Of a stretch of 37,248 nucleotides of DNA, positions 8,133 to 17,227 are shown in pieces. The notes beneath the pieces were generated by a model, which worked only from the letters and a program-made list of their open reading frames with translations, had not been told where the DNA came from and made no database searches. A program made the translations under genes and the position numbers. The DNA is from CALCKU01 sp964571595 (GTDB lineage Bacteria > Pseudomonadota > Alphaproteobacteria > Caulobacterales > Maricaulaceae), in NCBI GenBank assembly GCA_964571595.1, contig CAZNCJ010000020.1:1-37248 (forward strand), in the 5' to 3' direction. How positions within the stretch are numbered: the stretch's first letter is position 1; each line of letters opens with the position of its first letter.

Positions 8133-8173
8133 GTATAGGCTGTTTTCGAAGATAGAGCCGAAAATTGTGAGGC

Positions 8174-8920
8174 CTATGAAGGCGGTGCTGTCTTTACCGA
8201 TAAAGAGGGTACAGGACGTTCCCGCCACTTAAATTTATAAAACTTATGCGTGCCGATATTTTTAACCAATCTTAAAGTCTCAGACCAATGCGGCTCAACG
8301 GCTGTTGTATGATAATGCGTTGCCCCGCTTGAGACAGGCGGTAAGCTCGATGAGAGCACCAGACGCGTTATATTTTGTGAATTTTCCCATGACTGGCCAT
8401 ATGGCTCTTTCATAGTGGAGCCGTCACATGTAAAACTAAACTGACATCCGGTTGTGCGCTCTGCACCTTCATAAACAACCCCGCATATCGTATTGGGGTA
8501 ATGCTTGGACTTTATCCGGTTAAGCACAACTTCAGCCACAGCTATTTGCCCGGAAACAGGTTCTGATCGGGCTTCATAATATACGGCTTCAGAAAGACAG
8601 CGATATTGCCGCGTCTCATATTTGGCTTTTAAAATATCTCTACGTGTAATGACTTCCAGATCGCTTAGAAACTGACGTTCACGCATAGCTGGATTTTTAA
8701 GCGTTTCATCTGTGTATATATTTGTAAGCGTTCGCGCCAAACTGGATATATCTTCACTGTCTTGGCTTGTATCTTGAAAAGCGGAAGCCCGCGTCGTCCA
8801 GTAATCCGCATCGCGCTGCGCGGCGGCCTGATCTGCAATCACAGGAAAGGCCATTGCGGCCAACCCAATGGCGCTAAGACCTAAACTCCAGCCTGCTATT
8901 ATTTGACTTAAGCGTGACAT
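8174..8920 (-). CDS. Cell wall hydrolase, SleB family
   Basis: Predicted peptidoglycan hydrolase of the Hydrolase_2 (SleB/CwlJ) family, 248 residues. The N-terminus has one hydrophobic segment (about residues 7-29), giving export or a membrane anchor. The catalytic domain starts near residue 105: CLSEAVYYEARSE carries the conserved Glu111 and Glu116, followed by GCQFSFTCDG and the ATHYHT motif. SleB in Bacillus is a lytic transglycosylase that opens spore cortex; in non-sporulating Proteobacteria such proteins are thought to act in wall remodelling. It stands alone between ppdK and the convergent small gene. Confidence 0.88.
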   Translation of the reverse strand: MSRLSQIIAGWSLGLSAIGLAAMAFPVIADQAAAQRDADYWTTRASAFQDTSQDSEDISSLARTLTNIYTDETLKNPAMRERQFLSDLEVITRRDILKAKYETRQYRCLSEAVYYEARSEPVSGQIAVAEVVLNRIKSKHYPNTICGVVYEGAERTTGCQFSFTCDGSTMKEPYGQSWENSQNITRLVLSSSLPPVSSGATHYHTTAVEPHWSETLRLVKNIGTHKFYKFKWRERPVPSLSVKTAPPS

Positions 8921-9061
8921 GATCGCGCTCCCTATAGGTCAAATCCGATTCTCGCAAGATAAAATACGTTAAAAAACGCAGATGTGATAATCTCGCAAGA
9001 GCTCTTACTTTAGCCCCTAGAATAAGGGTTATAGTTAATAGAGGGTTTAATTATGACGAAA

Positions 9062-11716
9062 TTATGCGTTTTTAGCCCGAATCGTCGCCTGAGCGGCAGC
9101 CAAACGCGCGATGGGTACCCGATATGGAGAGCAGGAAACGTAATTTAATCCCACATTATGGCAAAACTCTACTGATGCCGGATCCCCGCCATGCTCCCCG
9201 CAAATCCCAAGCTTAATATCAGGGCGGGTTTTGCGGCCGCGCTCCGCCGCAATCGCGATAAGATCGCCTACCCCGTCTTGATCCAGCGTCACAAAAGGAT
9301 CTTTTTCCATAATCCCTTGAGCCACATAATCTCCGAGAAACTTACCCGCATCATCGCGCGAAAGCCCAAATGTCGTCTGGGTTAAGTCATTGGTTCCAAA
9401 TGAGAAAAACGCAGCATGATGGGCGATATGCTCAGCCCGCAAGGCCGCGCGCGGCAATTCTATCATTGTCCCGACTGTATAATCAGGTGCCCCCACCTCT
9501 TTGGCGACGCCCTCAATGGCGGCCTTAAGGATTTCAAGCTCTTTGGCAGATGAGACCAGCGGTATCATAATTTCAGCGACTGGTTTCACGCCTGTTTCCT
9601 TGGCGACCTGAATTTGGGCTTCAAATATGGCCCGCGCCTGCATTTCATAGATTTCGGGATAAGATATCCCCAATCGGCACCCTCGGTGCCCCAGCATAGG
9701 ATTGCTTTCTGAAAGCTCTTTTGCGCGGTGCATTAATTCCGAGGCTGGCAAACCCATAACATCAGCTACAGTGCGGATATCATCCTCTGTGTGAGGTAAA
9801 AACTCATGTAAAGGCGGGTCCAGCAAGCGGATCGTACAGGGTAGATCACCCATGATTTTGAATATGGCGACAAAGTCCGCCTTTTGAACCGGCAATATCT
9901 TCTCCAGCGCGGCTTTCCGGCCCTCTAAATTCGTCGATAAGATCATTTCACGGAAATAACCCAGACGGTCCGCCTCAAAGAACATATGTTCTGTACGGCA
10001 CAACCCGATACCTTCCGCGCCAAATTCTTTGGCTGTTTGCACATCTGTGGGGGTTTCGGCATTAGTGCGTACTTTTAACTCTCTTACCTCATCAGCCCAT
10101 GCCATGACTTTGGAAAAATCACCCGACATTTCAGGTTGAACCATATCCACCGCGCCGGCAAAGACCTGCCCGCTGGCGCCGTCAACCGTGACGATTTCGC
10201 CTTTTTTAATGATACGTCCCGCAACAGAAAATTCCCCTGCCGCTTCGTGAATGCGTATTTCGCCGGCCCCTGAAACACAAGGCGTGCCCATGCCGCGCGC
10301 GACCACAGCCGCGTGAGAGGTCATGCCGCCCCGCGCCGTCACAATCGCTTCTGCGGCGTGCATACCGTGAATATCTTCGGGAGAGGTTTCTGTGCGTACT
10401 AAGATCACTTTTCGTCCAGCCTTTGATAAAGCCTCGGCCTCATCAGACGAGAACACAACTTCACCAATCGCCGCCCCGGGCGAAGCAGGCAAGCCCATCG
10501 CAATAATATCGCGCGGGGCATTCGCGTCGAGTGTCGGGTGTAAGAGCTGATCTAAGGATAGCGGTTCAATCCGCAATAAAGCCTCTTCTTTCGTGATCTG
10601 GCCGCTCTCTGCCATATCTACCGCGATTTTAAGTGCTGCGCGGGCCGTGCGTTTACCTGTACGTGTTTGCAACATCCAAAGCTGTCCGCGCTCGACAGTA
10701 AATTCAATGTCCTGCATGTCGCGGTAATGGCCCTCTAAGGTCTCAAATGTGCTGGCGAGTTGCGTATAAACCTCTGGCAAGGCCTCTTCCATGGAGAGAA
10801 CCTCTTCGCCCATCGCTTCGCGCGCGACTTTCGTGAGGGTTTGAGGTGTCCGAATACCGGCCACAACGTCCTCGCCTTGGGCATTAATCAAGAACTCACC
10901 GTAATAAATATTTTCACCTGTGGAAGGGTCACGCGTAAAGGCTACACCCGTCGCAGATGTATCGCCCATATTCCCAAATACCATGGCTTGCACATTCAAG
11001 GCAGTACCCCATTTTGCGGGAATATCATTTAGTCGTCTGTAAACAACGGCGCGCTCATTCATCCATGAGCCAAAAACCGCATCAATCGCGCCTTGTAATT
11101 GCTCGCGCGGGTCTTGCGGGAAATCACGTCCTAGCTCACGTTTGACCGCATTTTTGTAATCCTCAATAACGGCTTTCCAGTTCTCCGCCTGCATCTGGGT
11201 ATCAAGCGTAAAGCCGAGATTGTCTTTATGACGATCCAGAATGTCTTCGAATGTGTGGTGATGTACGCCCAAGACGACATCTGAATACATGGTGATAAAC
11301 CGCCGGTAGCTATCCAGAGCAAAACGCTCATCACCCGAAAGACCGGCCAAACCTGCAACTGTGTCATCATTGAGGCCCAGATTAAGCACTGTATCCATCA
11401 TGCCGGGCATAGAGGCGCGCGCGCCAGAACGCACAGAAACCAATAAAGGGTTTTTCGGATCGCCGAACTTTTTACCCGTCAGCTTTTCAATATGGGCTAA
11501 GCCCTCCTCGGTCTGGGCGTCCAGGCCCTCTGGATAGGTCTGGGCATTGTCATAATAGCTGGTGCAAACCTCTGTCGTCATAGTAAAGCCCGGAGGGACA
11601 GGCAGGCCAAGCGAAGCCATTTCCGCCAGATTGGCACCTTTGCCGCCCAGCAGGTTCTTCATGGTTGTATTCCCGTCAGCCCCACCGCCGCCGAATGCAT
11701 AAACCCATTTTGTCAT
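9062..11716 (-). CDS. ppdK: Pyruvate, phosphate dikinase
   Basis: Interconverts pyruvate, ATP and phosphate with phosphoenolpyruvate, AMP and diphosphate in the cytoplasm, feeding gluconeogenesis or reversible glycolysis. The 884-residue length is normal. The order of domains is clear: N-terminal nucleotide-binding part (FGGGGADGN, GGKGANLAEM), the swivelling phosphohistidine domain with GGMTSHAAVVAR (His468, with Thr466 where regulatory proteins phosphorylate), and a C-terminal PEP barrel with ICGEHGGDP and the catalytic Cys862 in YVSCSPYRVP. AAGGG precedes the ATG. It lies 30 bp after glyS on the same strand, an arrangement often seen in Alphaproteobacteria, so cotranscription is likely. 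Confidence 0.97.
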   Translation of the reverse strand: MTKWVYAFGGGGADGNTTMKNLLGGKGANLAEMASLGLPVPPGFTMTTEVCTSYYDNAQTYPEGLDAQTEEGLAHIEKLTGKKFGDPKNPLLVSVRSGARASMPGMMDTVLNLGLNDDTVAGLAGLSGDERFALDSYRRFITMYSDVVLGVHHHTFEDILDRHKDNLGFTLDTQMQAENWKAVIEDYKNAVKRELGRDFPQDPREQLQGAIDAVFGSWMNERAVVYRRLNDIPAKWGTALNVQAMVFGNMGDTSATGVAFTRDPSTGENIYYGEFLINAQGEDVVAGIRTPQTLTKVAREAMGEEVLSMEEALPEVYTQLASTFETLEGHYRDMQDIEFTVERGQLWMLQTRTGKRTARAALKIAVDMAESGQITKEEALLRIEPLSLDQLLHPTLDANAPRDIIAMGLPASPGAAIGEVVFSSDEAEALSKAGRKVILVRTETSPEDIHGMHAAEAIVTARGGMTSHAAVVARGMGTPCVSGAGEIRIHEAAGEFSVAGRIIKKGEIVTVDGASGQVFAGAVDMVQPEMSGDFSKVMAWADEVRELKVRTNAETPTDVQTAKEFGAEGIGLCRTEHMFFEADRLGYFREMILSTNLEGRKAALEKILPVQKADFVAIFKIMGDLPCTIRLLDPPLHEFLPHTEDDIRTVADVMGLPASELMHRAKELSESNPMLGHRGCRLGISYPEIYEMQARAIFEAQIQVAKETGVKPVAEIMIPLVSSAKELEILKAAIEGVAKEVGAPDYTVGTMIELPRAALRAEHIAHHAAFFSFGTNDLTQTTFGLSRDDAGKFLGDYVAQGIMEKDPFVTLDQDGVGDLIAIAAERGRKTRPDIKLGICGEHGGDPASVEFCHNVGLNYVSCSPYRVPIARLAAAQATIRAKNA

Positions 11717-11746
11717 TTTAAGCCCTTATATAGTCCGCTTAACTGT

Positions 11747-13849
11747 TTAACTCATTTGCACCGCGTCAAAATCCGCGATTGCGTGCGCTGTATCACAAAT
11801 TAATGAAAGAAGTCTGAGGTTGTTAGATCTGATCTCTGGTCGATCATCATTCACCTTGACATGCTCGAAAAAATCATCAATCGGGCCGCGCAGTCCCGCT
11901 AAAGCCGTCATGGCCCCCGCATAATCCTCTGATTTCAAACTCGCTTGCAGGCTTTTTGAGGCCTCCAAGAGAGATTTTTGCAAGGCCTTGGCCTCCGCCT
12001 GTGACAATGTGCCGATCGCCCCGTCGGGCAATGCGCCCTTTTTAGCTTCCGCTTTGAGGATATTTGCCGCCCGTTTATAACCCGCGAGCAGATCAGCGCC
12101 CTCTTGTGTCTCAAGGAAAGATTGCACGGCATTAACGCGGTTGACGATATCGACAAGGTCATCCCCGCCATTTTTCAACACCGCCTCAATCACGTCATGG
12201 CGCACGCCTTTATCACGGAGATAGACCTTCAGACGCTCAAGGATGAAGGCGAGGAGGGTGTGGGCTAAAACTCTTCCGGATTCAGGCGTTGTGGAGGCAC
12301 CCGAAGTTCCATCAGAAGAATTCCAACGTATTTGACCTTTACGAGAAGACTGATAATTAAACCAGTCAAACAATTTCAGCCGCACTCCATTCTCCAAAAT
12401 AATCCGCACCACACCGAGGGCCGCGCGCCGCAGGGCATAAGGGTCTTTGGAGCCTGTCGGTTTTTCGTCAATCGCCCAGAACCCCACTAATGTGTCGAGC
12501 TTATCAGCCAGCGCAACCGTCACAGCGACCGGATCCGTCGGCACAATATCACTTGGCCCTTGCGGTTTATAATGTTGCTCAATGGCGGCGGCTATATCTG
12601 CCTCGCCACCCTCTTTGCGGTACATGCCCGCCCCGACTTGGCCTTGCAGAGAGGTGAACTCGACCACGGTCTGGGTCACGAGATCACATTTCGCCAGCTT
12701 GGCGGCCAATTCGGCCTTATCAGCATCCGCCCCGATGACGGGTGCGAGTGTTTTAGCCAATGCCGCCACACGCTCGGCCTTGTCGCGAATAGAGCCGAGC
12801 TTTTTGTGGAAGACCACCGTGCCGAGCTTATCATAATACTCAATAAGTTTTTTCTTGGCATCCTCGCTCTGGAAGAACTGCGCATCAGAGAGCCGCGCGG
12901 AAATAACCTTACCATTGCCTTGCTTTATCGCCTCGCCCCCGTCAGGGGCCATTTGATTGGCGACAATAATATAATGGGCGGCCAGTGCTCCCGTTTTCGG
13001 GTCACGCACGGTAAAGGTCTTTTGGTGTGTTTTTAGCGTTAAGCGGATAAGCTCGTCTGGTAGCTCCAAAAAGACGGGGTCCATATCACCCAAAATCACG
13101 ACGGGCCATTCTGCCAGACCCGCAACTTCGGCCAATAAGCCCGCATCTTCGACAAGCTCAAGCCCTTTATCGGTACAGGCCGCGCGCGCATCGCTCAGGA
13201 TTTTATTTGCGCGCTCGCACGCACAAATCATCACATGGCCCTTGCCCTCAAGCGTCTTGCGGTAATCGGTGAAACTCTTGACCGTATACGGCCCTTTGCC
13301 GTGGCGGCGATGGCCTTGCGTGGTATTGCCCGTTTTAACGCCCCCGACTTCAAATTCGACAATCTGACCATCCAGCAGGCAGATCATGCTGGTGAGCGGC
13401 CTGACCCAGCGAAAGCTCGATGTGCCCGATTTCATGGATTTCGGCCACGGGAAATTTTGCATAATGGCAGGAATTAGCTCTGCGATAATCTCCGCGCTAT
13501 CGGCACCGGATTTCTCAATCACCGCAACATAATACTCGCCCTTTTTATCTGAGCGTGTCTGGGCCTCAGAAATATCATCCAGTCCTGCCCCGCGCATAAA
13601 ACCGGCGAGGGCCTGCTCGGGTGCGCCCACGCGCGGACCCTTGCGTTCCTCAGATATATTGGGCGAGCGCAACGGAATATCGGCGGTAAAAACCAAGCGG
13701 CGCGGCCCCGTATAACAATGGGTATCTTTTGCCTCTAGCCCCGCTTTCTCAAATCCTGCGATCAAGGCTTTTGAAAGGTCTTCCCCTGCCCGCCTTTGCA
13801 TACGGGCGGGAATTTCCTCGCAGAAAATTTCAAATAAAAGCTCGGCCAT
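11747..13849 (-). CDS. glyS: Glycine-tRNA ligase, beta subunit
   Basis: The beta subunit binds tRNA-Gly in the bacterial alpha2-beta2 glycyl-tRNA synthetase. The 700-residue length and the start AELLFEIFCEEIPARMQ are typical. GPRRLVF, MKSGTSSFRWVRP and RLSDAQFFQSEDAKK are recognisable family blocks. I chose the ATG at 13849, which overlaps the glyQ stop as TAATG and gives the usual N-terminus; an ATG three codons upstream (13858) is nearer to the AAGGCGGT ribosome-binding stretch and is a real alternative. A Ser/Gly-rich stretch near residues 520-535 is a likely surface loop that varies between species. Confidence 0.97.
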   Translation of the reverse strand: MAELLFEIFCEEIPARMQRRAGEDLSKALIAGFEKAGLEAKDTHCYTGPRRLVFTADIPLRSPNISEERKGPRVGAPEQALAGFMRGAGLDDISEAQTRSDKKGEYYVAVIEKSGADSAEIIAELIPAIMQNFPWPKSMKSGTSSFRWVRPLTSMICLLDGQIVEFEVGGVKTGNTTQGHRRHGKGPYTVKSFTDYRKTLEGKGHVMICACERANKILSDARAACTDKGLELVEDAGLLAEVAGLAEWPVVILGDMDPVFLELPDELIRLTLKTHQKTFTVRDPKTGALAAHYIIVANQMAPDGGEAIKQGNGKVISARLSDAQFFQSEDAKKKLIEYYDKLGTVVFHKKLGSIRDKAERVAALAKTLAPVIGADADKAELAAKLAKCDLVTQTVVEFTSLQGQVGAGMYRKEGGEADIAAAIEQHYKPQGPSDIVPTDPVAVTVALADKLDTLVGFWAIDEKPTGSKDPYALRRAALGVVRIILENGVRLKLFDWFNYQSSRKGQIRWNSSDGTSGASTTPESGRVLAHTLLAFILERLKVYLRDKGVRHDVIEAVLKNGGDDLVDIVNRVNAVQSFLETQEGADLLAGYKRAANILKAEAKKGALPDGAIGTLSQAEAKALQKSLLEASKSLQASLKSEDYAGAMTALAGLRGPIDDFFEHVKVNDDRPEIRSNNLRLLSLICDTAHAIADFDAVQMS

Positions 13850-14823
13850 TATTGCCACGCACGGTGTGGAACCGCCTTCTCATTTTCCACATGGGCCTGC
13901 GCGCAACCTTTGGCCAGATCCCGCACACGTTTAATATATTCCTGTCTTTGCGTCGGGCTGACCACACCGCGCGCATCCAGCAGATTAAACAAATGCGAGG
14001 CTTTGAGCGCATGCTCATAGGCTGGCAGCGGCAAAGGTGTGTCTAAGGCCAGCAAAGCCTGACATTCTGCTTCAGCATATTTAAACTTCTCAAGGATTTT
14101 TTCATGGTCAGAGTGCTCGAAATTATATGTCGATTGCTGCACCTCATTTTGGTGGAACACATCCCCGTAAAGCACTTCCGGTGTACCGTTATCGGGATTG
14201 GCCTTGGTAAAGACCAGATCATAGACATTATCAACACCTTGGACATACATGGCCAGACGCTCAAGACCGTAAGTCAGCTCGCCTGAGACAATATCCAGAT
14301 CAAGACCGCCGACCTGTTGGAAATAGGTATATTGCGACACTTCCATCCCGTCACACCAAACCTCCCAGCCTAACCCCCATGCCCCGACAGTCGGGTTTTC
14401 CCAATCATCTTCGACAAATCGAATATCGTGTAAGTCCTGATCAATCCCGATAGCATCCAGCGAGCCGAGATAAAGCTCCTGATAATTAGGCGGATTAGGC
14501 TTCATAATGACTTGGTATTGGTAATAATGCTGCAAGCGGTTGGGGTTATCCCCGTAACGACCATCGGCAGGACGGCGGGAGGGTTGCACATAGGCGACAT
14601 TCCACGGCTTGGGGCCAAGCGAGCGTAAAACTGTAGCAGGATGAAGCGTTCCAGCCCCGACCTCTGTATCAAAGGGCTGTAATATTGTGCAGCCTTGCTG
14701 GGCCCAATAACTCTGTAAATTTATGATAAGCTCTTGAAAGGACGGCACATCTGCGGATGACTTAACCGAGCCGGATTTTTTACCGAGATTTTTATCAGAG
14801 CTTTTATTAGACGAGTTTGACAT
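13849..14823 (-). CDS. glyQ: Glycine-tRNA ligase, alpha subunit
   Basis: Catalytic subunit of glycyl-tRNA synthetase, forming glycyl-adenylate and charging tRNA-Gly together with GlyS. The class II core is very well conserved, for example QGCTILQPFDTEVGAGT, QPSRRPADGRYGDNPNR and GLGWEVWCDGMEV. The 324-residue protein carries an extra N-terminal stretch of about 27 residues rich in Ser and Lys (MSNSSNKSSDKN...), which the family does not need; translation might begin later, but no better start is visible. It is the first gene of a leftward glyQ-glyS-ppdK operon. Confidence 0.97.
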   Translation of the reverse strand: MSNSSNKSSDKNLGKKSGSVKSSADVPSFQELIINLQSYWAQQGCTILQPFDTEVGAGTLHPATVLRSLGPKPWNVAYVQPSRRPADGRYGDNPNRLQHYYQYQVIMKPNPPNYQELYLGSLDAIGIDQDLHDIRFVEDDWENPTVGAWGLGWEVWCDGMEVSQYTYFQQVGGLDLDIVSGELTYGLERLAMYVQGVDNVYDLVFTKANPDNGTPEVLYGDVFHQNEVQQSTYNFEHSDHEKILEKFKYAEAECQALLALDTPLPLPAYEHALKASHLFNLLDARGVVSPTQRQEYIKRVRDLAKGCAQAHVENEKAVPHRAWQ

Positions 14824-14881
14824 AATTTGCGCTTAATCAATTTTGTTCGCAACCTAGCCACAAACGCGCAAATTACAAGCT

Positions 14882-15106
14882 CTATGCTCTGAAAATTTCA
14901 TCCTCCAAGCCCGCAAGCTCTAAGGCCCTTATCGCGGCAGCGGCATCCTCATTAATAACCATAATGCGCCGCGGTATCGCGCCGATAGAGCCATCAATGA
15001 TAGAGGCGTGCTGATCCATGACGAAACAGTCTATTTGCGCCTCTTTTAAAACGGCCTGCACAAAGCTAATTGTGGCAGGATTGACGCTTTTTAACACCGG
15101 TATCAT
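14882..15106 (-). CDS. DUF2007 family protein (putative signal transducing protein)
   Basis: A 74-residue protein matching DUF2007, whose members look like a small ferredoxin-like domain. The pattern is visible: a start with LKSVNPATISFVQAVLKEAQID, a central IDGSIGAIPRRIMV and a last helix AAIRALELAG. Function is not established; a related fold is seen in PII-type regulators, hence the family nickname. In Alphaproteobacteria it is regularly found next to the polyprenyl synthase gene, as here, where the two are divergent across a 170-bp gap. Confidence 0.8.
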   Translation of the reverse strand: MIPVLKSVNPATISFVQAVLKEAQIDCFVMDQHASIIDGSIGAIPRRIMVINEDAAAAIRALELAGLEDEIFRA

Positions 15107-15276
15107 AGCAAGGCCTTACGAAATATTACGGCGTCAGCATAACGCTAAAACACCTCAATAGATAGGCACGAAAATGTTATGAACTGCGACGCCGAGTCTC
15201 GGTGAAATAACTTGTCCAAAACTATCAGCCAGACTAGTCTTGGGCGGAATGAGGCATTTAATGCGAAAGGTGATAT

Positions 15277-16290
15277 GTGGCAGAGCCAATAAAACTTCAC
15301 CCCAATAGCCCCCCTACACCGGCGGAACGCTTATTGGTACTTGCGAAAACCGATATGCAAGCCGTGGATGCTTTAATCGCTGACCGCATGCAAAGCCCTG
15401 TGGGTATTATTCCCGATCTCGCCACCCATTTAGTCGGGGCGGGTGGTAAGCGTTTAAGGCCGCTTTTGACGATCGCGAGTGCGGCTATTTGCGGCTATGA
15501 AGGCCAAAATCACCATAAATTAGCCGCCGCGGTTGAATTTATTCACAGCGCGACATTGCTCCATGATGATGTCGTCGATGAAAGCGCTCTGCGGCGCGGG
15601 CAAAGGCCCGCCAATCTGATCTGGGGTAATGCCTCCTCCATTCTGGTGGGGGACTTTCTCTTTGCCCGCGCCTTTAATCTCATGGTCGAAACCGATTCTA
15701 TGGATGCTTTGGGGGTTTTATCCAAGGCCGCAAGCGTCATCGCAGAAGGCGAGGTTAAACAATTAGCCGCCCTGCGTAATATTGCAATTACAGAAGCCGA
15801 TTATATGGATGTGATCCGCGCCAAAACAGCGACGCTCTTTGCAGCCGCAACCGAAGTCGCGCCGATTATTGCCGAACGGCCAGCCATTGAACGCACCGCT
15901 TTGCGCGATTACGGGCTAAAATTGGGCCTAGCCTTTCAGCTAGTGGATGACGCGCTAGATTACGGCGGACTGCAAAGCGCATTGGGTAAATCTGTGGGTG
16001 ATGATTTCCGAGAAGGTAAAGTCACCTTGCCTGTCATTCGCGCCTATCAACAAGCCGGAGAGACTGAGAAAACTTTCTGGCAGCGCGTGATCGTCAAGCA
16101 CGACCAGACGGAAACAGATCTGGAAACTGCTATTTCTTATTTGCGGGCCGCTGGCACACTCGAATCCACGCTTGATCTGGCCCGAAAATATGCATCAGAA
16201 GCCAGTCGGGCTCTCTCTATATTTCCCGATAGTGAATGGCGCAGCGTCCTGAAGGATATGGCCGGATTTGTCGTCGAACGCAGTAATTAG
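15277..16290 (+). CDS. ispB: Polyprenyl diphosphate synthase (octaprenyl/decaprenyl type)
   Basis: Condenses isopentenyl diphosphate units onto an allylic primer to make the long side chain of ubiquinone. Both Asp-rich motifs are present: DDVVD (97-101) in LLHDDVVDESALRRG and DDALD (224-228) in QLVDDALDYGG, with GGKRLRP near residue 56. The 337-residue length fits. The start is a GTG at 15277, supported by AAAGG about 7 nt upstream; nearby ATG codons are out of frame. Chain length cannot be read from sequence; ubiquinone-10 is usual in Alphaproteobacteria. Its end is 8 bp from the end of the convergent ispE. Confidence 0.95.
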   Translation: MAEPIKLHPNSPPTPAERLLVLAKTDMQAVDALIADRMQSPVGIIPDLATHLVGAGGKRLRPLLTIASAAICGYEGQNHHKLAAAVEFIHSATLLHDDVVDESALRRGQRPANLIWGNASSILVGDFLFARAFNLMVETDSMDALGVLSKAASVIAEGEVKQLAALRNIAITEADYMDVIRAKTATLFAAATEVAPIIAERPAIERTALRDYGLKLGLAFQLVDDALDYGGLQSALGKSVGDDFREGKVTLPVIRAYQQAGETEKTFWQRVIVKHDQTETDLETAISYLRAAGTLESTLDLARKYASEASRALSIFPDSEWRSVLKDMAGFVVERSN

Positions 16291-16298
16291 AGCCTTTC

Positions 16299-17204
16299 TT
16301 AATCCCCAAATTGTGTAGGCTGAGCCCACCAATCGGGAAATTGCCCGGCAATTTTTTCTTGGGCTTTGCGGGCTTCACCTCCGCTGGCAAATATTCCAAA
16401 ACAGGTCGCACCCGAGCCGGACATACGCGCAAGATCGCAGCCCTTTTGCGCTGAAATGGCTTCAAGCGCGAGCCTGACCGCTTTTGTTTGAGCCGCCGTG
16501 ATGCTTTCCAAATCATTTCGTCCGTTCAGACTACGCTCCAGCAAATTTCCTCGTCCGTATTGTATGGCGGGCACGTCAGGGGGTGAGGCACCATCATACT
16601 TTTGAAAAACGTCTCGTGTGGAAACCGCGACGCCCGGATTGACCATTAAGGCATGTAATCTCCCCAAACCTGCAAGCGGTTCCACAACGTCCCCAATCCC
16701 TGACATTCTGGCAGTTTGTGAGCCCAGACAGACAGGCACATCCGCGCCGAGGGATAAGGCTATTTCGTCCCAATCTATATCAGTGTTACGCCCCATAATC
16801 TCGGTTATAAACCGGCGTAAGAGCCGTAAAACAGCGGCTGCATTGGCACTCCCGCCCCCAATACCGGCGGCAATGGGTAAGTTTTTTTCAAGCGCGAAAC
16901 TCAGCGGCGGTAAATCGGTACTTTCACGAACCAATTTATAGGCCTTCATAATGATATTATCTTTCTCGGCCTGAACGTCTTGTTTTAACTTAGAGGCAAA
17001 TGGCCCGCTCATATCCAGAGACGGCATATCCGTTAGGCCGGGCTGGTCATATATAAGCTCTAATCGGTCATGCAAATCGGCAAAGACGACAAGACTATCG
17101 AGGGGATGATAGCCGTAAAATCTGTTCTCACTATCGGAAATAGGCGCGCCGACATGTAGCGTCAGATTGACCTTGGCCCGGGCAATGTCGCTAAAACTCG
17201 GCAT
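16299..17204 (-). CDS. ispE: 4-diphosphocytidyl-2-C-methyl-D-erythritol kinase
   Basis: GHMP-family kinase of the non-mevalonate isoprenoid pathway; it phosphorylates CDP-methylerythritol at the 2-hydroxyl using ATP. The 301-residue protein has the N-terminal ARAKVNLTLHV with the catalytic Lys11, the ATP loop GIGGGSANAAA (114-124; the usual sequence has GGGSSDAAA), Asp155 in LGADVPVCL, and the third motif MSGSGATCFG near the C-terminus. The Ser-Ala-Asn variant of the loop is seen in Alphaproteobacteria. It is the last gene of the leftward ETF-QO, TPR, ispE group and converges on ispB, which uses the pathway's product. Confidence 0.94.
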   Translation of the reverse strand: MPSFSDIARAKVNLTLHVGAPISDSENRFYGYHPLDSLVVFADLHDRLELIYDQPGLTDMPSLDMSGPFASKLKQDVQAEKDNIIMKAYKLVRESTDLPPLSFALEKNLPIAAGIGGGSANAAAVLRLLRRFITEIMGRNTDIDWDEIALSLGADVPVCLGSQTARMSGIGDVVEPLAGLGRLHALMVNPGVAVSTRDVFQKYDGASPPDVPAIQYGRGNLLERSLNGRNDLESITAAQTKAVRLALEAISAQKGCDLARMSGSGATCFGIFASGGEARKAQEKIAGQFPDWWAQPTQFGD

Positions 17205-17227
17205 ATCACACGATCAAGACAAAAGCG

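Noticed and set aside
12560..13036. 158-residue ORF on the plus strand
   Set aside because: Completely antisense to glyS, with no family features.
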